Positions 6,330 through 10,021 of a stretch of DNA of 10,021 nt are shown here, piece by piece (within the stretch, counting starts at the first letter, position 1; the number at the start of each line of letters is the position of its first letter). Origin of the DNA: Candidatus Acidiferrales bacterium (GTDB lineage: Bacteria; Acidobacteriota; Terriglobia; Acidoferrales; UBA7541); contig JASHYE010000432.1 in assembly GCA_030043155.1 (NCBI GenBank), positions 1 through 10,021 on the forward strand. Direction: 5' to 3'. A program made the translations under genes and the position numbers. Below the pieces are notes generated by a model. That model saw only the letters and a list, made by a program, of their open reading frames with translations. It was not told the DNA's origin and ran no database searches.

Positions 6330-7135
6330 TGTCTTCCGGAAACGCGCCTCAAAGCTCCTCCTCGAACCTCCTTCGCGTTACCATACTCGGCTCCGGCACT
6401 TCCATGGGCGTTCCCACGCTAGCGTGCCATTGCGAGGTTTGCCGCTCGACGGACCCGCGCGACCATCGTACCCGCCCTTCCGTTTTGCTCTCCTACAATG
6501 GCCGTAATGTTGTCGTCGACACTACGCCCGATTTCCGCCAACAGGCTCTGCGCGAAAAAATCGAGCGCCTCGACGCCATTCTCTATACCCACGCTCATGC
6601 CGATCACATTCTTGGCCTCGACGACATTCGCCCCTTCAACGCCAAGCAGAAATCCTCTATTCCGATCTACGCAGCCGACGACACGCTCGCCATTCTCCGC
6701 CGCAGTTTCGCTTACATTTTCGAGCCACAATCCGGCGAGAGTTCCTGTCCTCAAGTGGAACTTCACTCCCTCGCGGGTGAATTGGAGCTTTTTGGCGCGT
6801 GCATCGTCCCCGTTTCCGCGCAGCACGGGCCGCTTACAGTGCACGGCTTTCGCATAGGCTCCGCGGCATATCTGACGGATTTCAGCAGCGTGCCTGAATC
6901 TTCCAAGGCGCTTCTCACGAATCTGGATCATCTCATTCTCGACGCGCTGCGCTATATTCCGCATCCCATGCACTCCACTGTCGACCAATCGCTCGCTCTT
7001 GTCAGCGAACTTGCTCCACGTCACGCCTGGTTCACGCATATCTGCCATGACCTCGGCCATGAAGCCACAAACGCCAAGCTTCCTCCGAACGTCCGCCTTG
7101 CCTTCGACGGGCTTCAGTTCGAGGTGCCTCTGTGA
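6329..7135 (+). CDS. Metallo-beta-lactamase-fold hydrolase (PhnP-like phosphodiesterase group)
   Basis: A 268-residue cytosolic enzyme. After a short Ser-rich start it has the first strand LLRVTILGSGTSMGVP (14-29), a cysteine cluster CHCEVC (33-38) and the metal-binding HAHADH (88-93). Further metal ligands are likely His166 in SAQHGP, Asp184 in YLTDF and His237 or His240 in THICHDLGH. The glycine-rich start plus the CxCxxC cluster is the arrangement of PhnP, the cyclic phosphoribosyl phosphodiesterase, where the cysteines and nearby histidines hold a structural zinc. No phosphonate-degradation gene is near, so I name it only as a PhnP-like hydrolase; the substrate is probably a phosphodiester but is unproven. 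The GTG start overlaps the previous stop by one base, with AAAGG 9 bases upstream. It overlaps ribF by four bases. Confidence 0.9.
   Translation: MSSGNAPQSSSSNLLRVTILGSGTSMGVPTLACHCEVCRSTDPRDHRTRPSVLLSYNGRNVVVDTTPDFRQQALREKIERLDAILYTHAHADHILGLDDIRPFNAKQKSSIPIYAADDTLAILRRSFAYIFEPQSGESSCPQVELHSLAGELELFGACIVPVSAQHGPLTVHGFRIGSAAYLTDFSSVPESSKALLTNLDHLILDALRYIPHPMHSTVDQSLALVSELAPRHAWFTHICHDLGHEATNAKLPPNVRLAFDGLQFEVPL
7121..7126 (+). promoter_or_regulatory. Ribosome binding site for ribF inside the preceding gene
   Basis: GAGGTG lies 5 bases before the GTG at 7132, within the last codons of the hydrolase gene. It supports the overlapping GTGA start/stop arrangement. Confidence 0.6.
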
Positions 7136-8115
7136 CGCCGTCCGCTCAATTCTTCGTCGCGCGCTCGACCGAGGAATGGGCCGCGCGCTTCCCCGCCGAT
7201 AAAAGAGCCGTCGTCACCATCGGCAATTTCGATGGCGTGCACCTCGGTCATCGCAAAATCATTCGTGGAGTCGTCGAACGCGCGCGCCACAACGGCCACG
7301 TTGCCGCAGCGCTTACGTTTTGGCCCCACCCATTGCGCGTCGTGCGCCCGGAGATCGCACCGCTGCTCATCGAAACGCTCCCGCAGCGCCTTGCGCATCT
7401 GCAATCACTTGGCCTGGATGCCGTGTTTATTTTGCCCTTCGATCACTCCGTTGCATCTCTCGCTCCCGACGATTTTGTGCGCCGCGTTCTCGCCAATACA
7501 CTCCATGCTTCTGTTGTCGTCGTTGGAGAGAACTTTCGCTTCGGCCATCGGCAATCCGGAAATGTTCAAACGCTTCGCGAATTGGGCCGCTCTCTCCGCT
7601 TTGAAGTGGATCGCGTGGCACCGGTAATTTTCCGCGGTGTCATCGTCTCCAGCAGCGCCATTCGCGCTGCCATCACCAATGGCCACCTGACACAAGCCGC
7701 GCGCCTTCTCTGCCGACCCTTTTCTCTCACTGGAGAAGTTCGTCCCGGCACAGGGACCGGCCGTCGCCTCGTTTTCCCCACGCTGAATCTTTCAACCGAA
7801 CAGGAACTTCTGCCTGCTCGTGGCGTCTATGCAACAGAAACGGTAATCAACGGACGCGCCTATCGCTCCGCCACAAATGTCGGCATGCGCCCCACGTTTG
7901 ACGGCACAAAGCTCGCCATCGAATCTCACCTCTTCGATTTTTCCGAGGAAATTACTTCCGGGCCAATGGAGGTTCGCTTCTGGCGCCGCCTTCGCGACGA
8001 AAGGAAATTCTCAGGCCCCGAAGCGCTGCGCCAGCAAATTCAACAAGACCTCGCGCATACCCGCGCGTTCTTCTCGCGTCTCGACGCCGCCCGCCGCATC
8101 GTCACTCGCCACTAG
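7132..8115 (+). CDS. ribF: Bifunctional riboflavin kinase / FMN adenylyltransferase (FAD synthetase)
   Basis: RibF phosphorylates riboflavin to FMN and then adenylylates FMN to FAD, in the cytosol. The 327-residue length fits the family. The N-terminal nucleotidyltransferase domain (about 25-185) carries TIGNFDGVHLGH (29-40) with the HxGH motif, TFWPHP (62-67), a GENFRFGH loop (132-139) and VSSSAIR (172-178). The C-terminal kinase domain (about 190-315) carries the FPTLN ATP/Mg loop (215-219), GVYA (231-234), NVGMRPTF (249-256) and the catalytic Glu264 in IESHLFDF. It starts at a GTG that overlaps the stop of the hydrolase gene, so it is translationally coupled. FAD made by RibF is the cofactor MurB needs, though nothing suggests the two genes are co-regulated. 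Its TAG stop is shared, on the opposite strand, with the stop of fur. Confidence 0.97.
   Translation: MTPSAQFFVARSTEEWAARFPADKRAVVTIGNFDGVHLGHRKIIRGVVERARHNGHVAAALTFWPHPLRVVRPEIAPLLIETLPQRLAHLQSLGLDAVFILPFDHSVASLAPDDFVRRVLANTLHASVVVVGENFRFGHRQSGNVQTLRELGRSLRFEVDRVAPVIFRGVIVSSSAIRAAITNGHLTQAARLLCRPFSLTGEVRPGTGTGRRLVFPTLNLSTEQELLPARGVYATETVINGRAYRSATNVGMRPTFDGTKLAIESHLFDFSEEITSGPMEVRFWRRLRDERKFSGPEALRQQIQQDLAHTRAFFSRLDAARRIVTRH
8112..8115. other. CTAG shared by two convergent stop codons
   Basis: TAG at 8113-8115 ends ribF on the plus strand, and the complement of 8112-8114 is the TAG that ends fur on the minus strand. The self-complementary CTAG therefore closes both genes, leaving no intergenic space and no room for a conventional terminator between the two operons. 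Confidence 0.9.
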
Positions 8116-8600
8116 CCACTGTCTCTACAGTTCTTGCAGTAGCCTCCGACTTCCGTGCGCGCGACCTTGATTTCCATGCCGCAATCCTGCTCAATTTGCT
8201 TTTTCAGTTGCTCGTAAAGCTCGCTCTCGAATTCCCGCACTTTCCCGCATCGCAGGCACGCAACGTGAATATGGTCGCGCGGCCCGTGGCTTTCATAAAA
8301 GTGCCGGTGCCCGCGCAGATGCAGCAGGTCGAGCTCGTCGATCAGCCCATGATGTTTCAGCAGATCCAGCGTACGGTAAACCGTCACGCGCGTAATCTGC
8401 GGGTCAATTTTCTGTGCACGTTCGAGGATTTCGCCAGCATCTAAATGCCGCGACGCGTTGTCCATCACTTGCAACACCACGCGCCGCTGCCGCGTCAGCC
8501 GAATCGACCGGTTCGCCAGCTGCTTTTGCAATTGCCCGGGCTTGTCATGAACATTGATTCGCTCGCCCGTGGAAACGCGCCGCACCGCACTCTGCGCCAT
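8112..8600 (-). CDS. Fur-family transcriptional regulator (Fur/PerR/Zur type)
   Basis: A 162-residue cytosolic, metal-dependent repressor. The N-terminal winged helix runs from about 33 to 90, with RLTRQRRVVL (34-43), the DNA-recognition region TRVTVYRTLDLL (70-81) and GLIDEL. A dimerisation and metal domain follows, with the histidine-rich HRHFYESHGPRDHIH (98-112) and the structural zinc pairs CLRC (115-118) and CKNC (155-158). Whether it senses iron, zinc, manganese or peroxide cannot be settled by eye, so I give no symbol. About 25-30 residues precede the usual start of the family domain. The ATG follows the rseP stop after one base (TGAAATG), with GAGG 7 bases upstream inside rseP, so it should be co-transcribed and coupled with rseP. 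Confidence 0.94.
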   Translation of the reverse strand: MAQSAVRRVSTGERINVHDKPGQLQKQLANRSIRLTRQRRVVLQVMDNASRHLDAGEILERAQKIDPQITRVTVYRTLDLLKHHGLIDELDLLHLRGHRHFYESHGPRDHIHVACLRCGKVREFESELYEQLKKQIEQDCGMEIKVARTEVGGYCKNCRDSG

Positions 8601-8601
8601 T

Positions 8602-9921
8602 TCAGTGCCTCAGAATGTCAAAATATGTCACGAATGCGATTACCGTCACCAGGAAAATCAACCCTGCGGTCAGAAACCGCTCTTTCATCGCAAGGCTCAG
8701 GTCGCGCCGCAGTGACCCTTCAATCGCCAGCATCAGCACGTTCCCGCCATCCAAAATCGGTATGGGCAGCAGATTCAAAATTCCCAGGTTGATGCTCAGA
8801 AACGCCATGAACGTCAGGAATTCAGCCATCCCCAATTTCGCAGCCTGCACCGAAATTTTCACGATGCCCACCGGCCCTGCCGCATCTCTCAGCGAAAATC
8901 GTCCTGAAAAAAGCCCGCCCACAAACGAGAAAATTTGCTTCGAGAGATCATAGTTCTTGTCCCACGATTGCGCGCCGGCCTGCCAAAATGGATACGACTG
9001 GTGAACCGTATCTCCGAGTATTGGAAAGGCCACTCCGAGCGCCCAACGCTTTCCGCTCCCGTCTCCCAGGTCGACATAGGCCGGTTTGACGGTAATCGTC
9101 ATATTCTTCCCATCGCGCAGCACGCCAAGAATCACGGGCTTACCCCCGGATCGCGTCACCGTGTCCGTCAGCACGTCGCGGTTCGCCACCGCCTCTCCAT
9201 TGATCGACGTGATCACGTCGCCAGGCTTCAGTCCCGCCTTCGCCGCCGGATCTCCCTTCATCACCGCATCGATTTCAGCACGCTGTTTCGGGCAGCCGAG
9301 CAGGTCGCATCCGCTGGTCAGTGTTTGCGGCACAACCTCTTTCAGCGTGATGAGACTGCCTCCGCGCTCGACGCTCAGTGAAAGCTCGTTCCCGGGCATG
9401 ATGGCATCGCTCGAAAGAGCCTCTTCCCAGTTCGAAACCTCGGCGCCATCGATGGCGACAATCTTGTCGCCCACGCGCAGCCCTGCTTTTTCCGCCGGAG
9501 TATTTGGAATCACCGCAACCACTTGCGGAGCATCATGGAAATACGCCGACACCGGCCCGCCCACAATGTACAAGCCCCACATGACCACGAAGGCCAGCAC
9601 AAAATTCATGAACGGCCCCGCCAAAATGATCAGCAGTCGCTTCCATCGCGGCTGCGAAAGAAATTCATCTGGCGCTCCGGCGCGTTCCTCGGCCGGATTC
9701 TCGCCTGCCATTCGGACGTACCCGCCAAACGGCAGCACCGCCAAACGATAGTCCGTTCCATTGCGCGTCCAGCCAAAAATCCGGTTCCCGAAGCCAATCG
9801 AAAACACTTCCACGCGCACGCCGCACAAACGCGCCACGATAAAATGGCCCCATTCATGGACCAGAATCATGATTCCCAGTCCGATGATTGCCGCGACGAT
9901 TCCTTCCCAAGAGTGCGTCAT
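8602..9921 (-). CDS. rseP: RIP zinc metalloprotease, site-2 protease family
   Basis: A 439-residue inner-membrane protease that cuts membrane-spanning substrates, typically anti-sigma factors after a first cut by a DegS-like protease, and leftover signal peptides. The first helix holds the zinc motif HEWGH (22-26). LPFGGYVRM (63-71) is the conserved membrane-reentrant element. A second helix lies at about 97-120. Two PDZ domains follow in the periplasm (about 132-195 and 215-280; PDZ-typical KAGLRVGDKI and KAGLKPGDVI). The third metal ligand comes from the LDGG motif (390-393) in helix three, and a last helix is at about 417-436. A Cys pair (205, 210) between the PDZ domains could form a disulfide. 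GGAAG 4 bases before the ATG supports the start. It follows dxr by 27 bases, the common bacterial order. Confidence 0.97.
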   Translation of the reverse strand: MTHSWEGIVAAIIGLGIMILVHEWGHFIVARLCGVRVEVFSIGFGNRIFGWTRNGTDYRLAVLPFGGYVRMAGENPAEERAGAPDEFLSQPRWKRLLIILAGPFMNFVLAFVVMWGLYIVGGPVSAYFHDAPQVVAVIPNTPAEKAGLRVGDKIVAIDGAEVSNWEEALSSDAIMPGNELSLSVERGGSLITLKEVVPQTLTSGCDLLGCPKQRAEIDAVMKGDPAAKAGLKPGDVITSINGEAVANRDVLTDTVTRSGGKPVILGVLRDGKNMTITVKPAYVDLGDGSGKRWALGVAFPILGDTVHQSYPFWQAGAQSWDKNYDLSKQIFSFVGGLFSGRFSLRDAAGPVGIVKISVQAAKLGMAEFLTFMAFLSINLGILNLLPIPILDGGNVLMLAIEGSLRRDLSLAMKERFLTAGLIFLVTVIAFVTYFDILRH

Positions 9922-9948
9922 TTATCTTCCGTCCACGCTAAATCTATT

Positions 9949-10021
9949 CTAATTCATCCTTTTTGCGATTTCTTCTCGCGCCAGTCGCCGCGCTTCCTGA
10001 TCCGCATTCAGCACATCGTCC
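9949..10021 (-). CDS. dxr: C-terminal end of 1-deoxy-D-xylulose 5-phosphate reductoisomerase (partial)
   Basis: Only the last 23 codons and the stop are inside the window. The translated tail reads DDVLNADQEARRLA and then a short basic helix ending KRMN. An Asp-Val-Leu-x-x-Asp-x-x-Ala-Arg-Arg helix is what I expect at the very end of Dxr, the NADPH enzyme that makes MEP in the non-mevalonate isoprenoid pathway. The position immediately upstream of rseP, on the same strand with a 27-base gap, is the usual dxr-rseP arrangement. The evidence is short, so the call depends partly on context. Confidence 0.75.
   Translation of the reverse strand, partial: DDVLNADQEARRLAREEIAKRMN

Noticed and set aside
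6419..7060. 213-codon minus-strand frame opposite the metallo-hydrolase gene
   Set aside because: It is antisense to a gene with an intact HAHADH motif and matches no family I know.
6329..7135. Naming the hydrolase gene phnP
   Set aside because: The motifs fit the PhnP-like group, but there is no phosphonate-pathway gene nearby, so the specific function is not supported.
9086..9751. 221-codon plus-strand frame opposite rseP
   Set aside because: The translation is Ser/Pro/Arg-rich and featureless, while the rseP frame is intact with HEWGH, PDZ and LDGG motifs.
1..10021. Mobile elements, CRISPR arrays, tRNA or rRNA genes, toxin-antitoxin or defence systems
   Set aside because: I found no transposase or integrase motifs, no regularly spaced repeats, no rRNA or tRNA-like segments, and no shift in base composition that would suggest an island.

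Overview
The window looks like chromosomal DNA from a moderately GC-rich Gram-negative bacterium. The best guess is an Acidobacteriota (Terriglobia-like) genome. That guess rests on three things: a secreted WSGY…CG small-protein type I associate with that phylum, a DUF1844 protein, and a dxr-rseP order with a Fur regulator behind it. This is inference from protein character, not a database result. I see no mobile element, CRISPR array, rRNA or tRNA, and base composition looks even throughout.

Left part (1-3043): a small exported protein on the minus strand diverges from murB (cell-wall precursor synthesis), which is followed by an exported alpha/beta-hydrolase with a long helical, TPR-like tail. 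Middle part (3044-5850): four plus-strand genes with real gaps between them, namely a 63-aa protein, a PilZ domain protein (c-di-GMP effector type), a 69-aa protein and an MscS-family channel; a small two-helix membrane protein converges on them. The 63-aa and 69-aa proteins are diverged paralogues on either side of the PilZ gene. Their leaders share an exact 12-base block placed exactly 32 bases before each ATG, plus a second shared block closer to the start. I consider this the most notable thing in the window.

Right part (5847-10021): a tight plus-strand operon of DUF1844 protein, metallo-beta-lactamase-fold hydrolase and ribF, with overlaps of 1 and 4 bases. It meets head-on a minus-strand operon of dxr (only the C-terminal end is present), rseP and a Fur-family regulator. 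The ribF and fur stop codons are the two strands of one CTAG, so the two operons abut with no intergenic space. The functions here are mostly housekeeping: FAD/FMN synthesis, isoprenoid precursor synthesis, intramembrane proteolysis and metal- or peroxide-responsive regulation.
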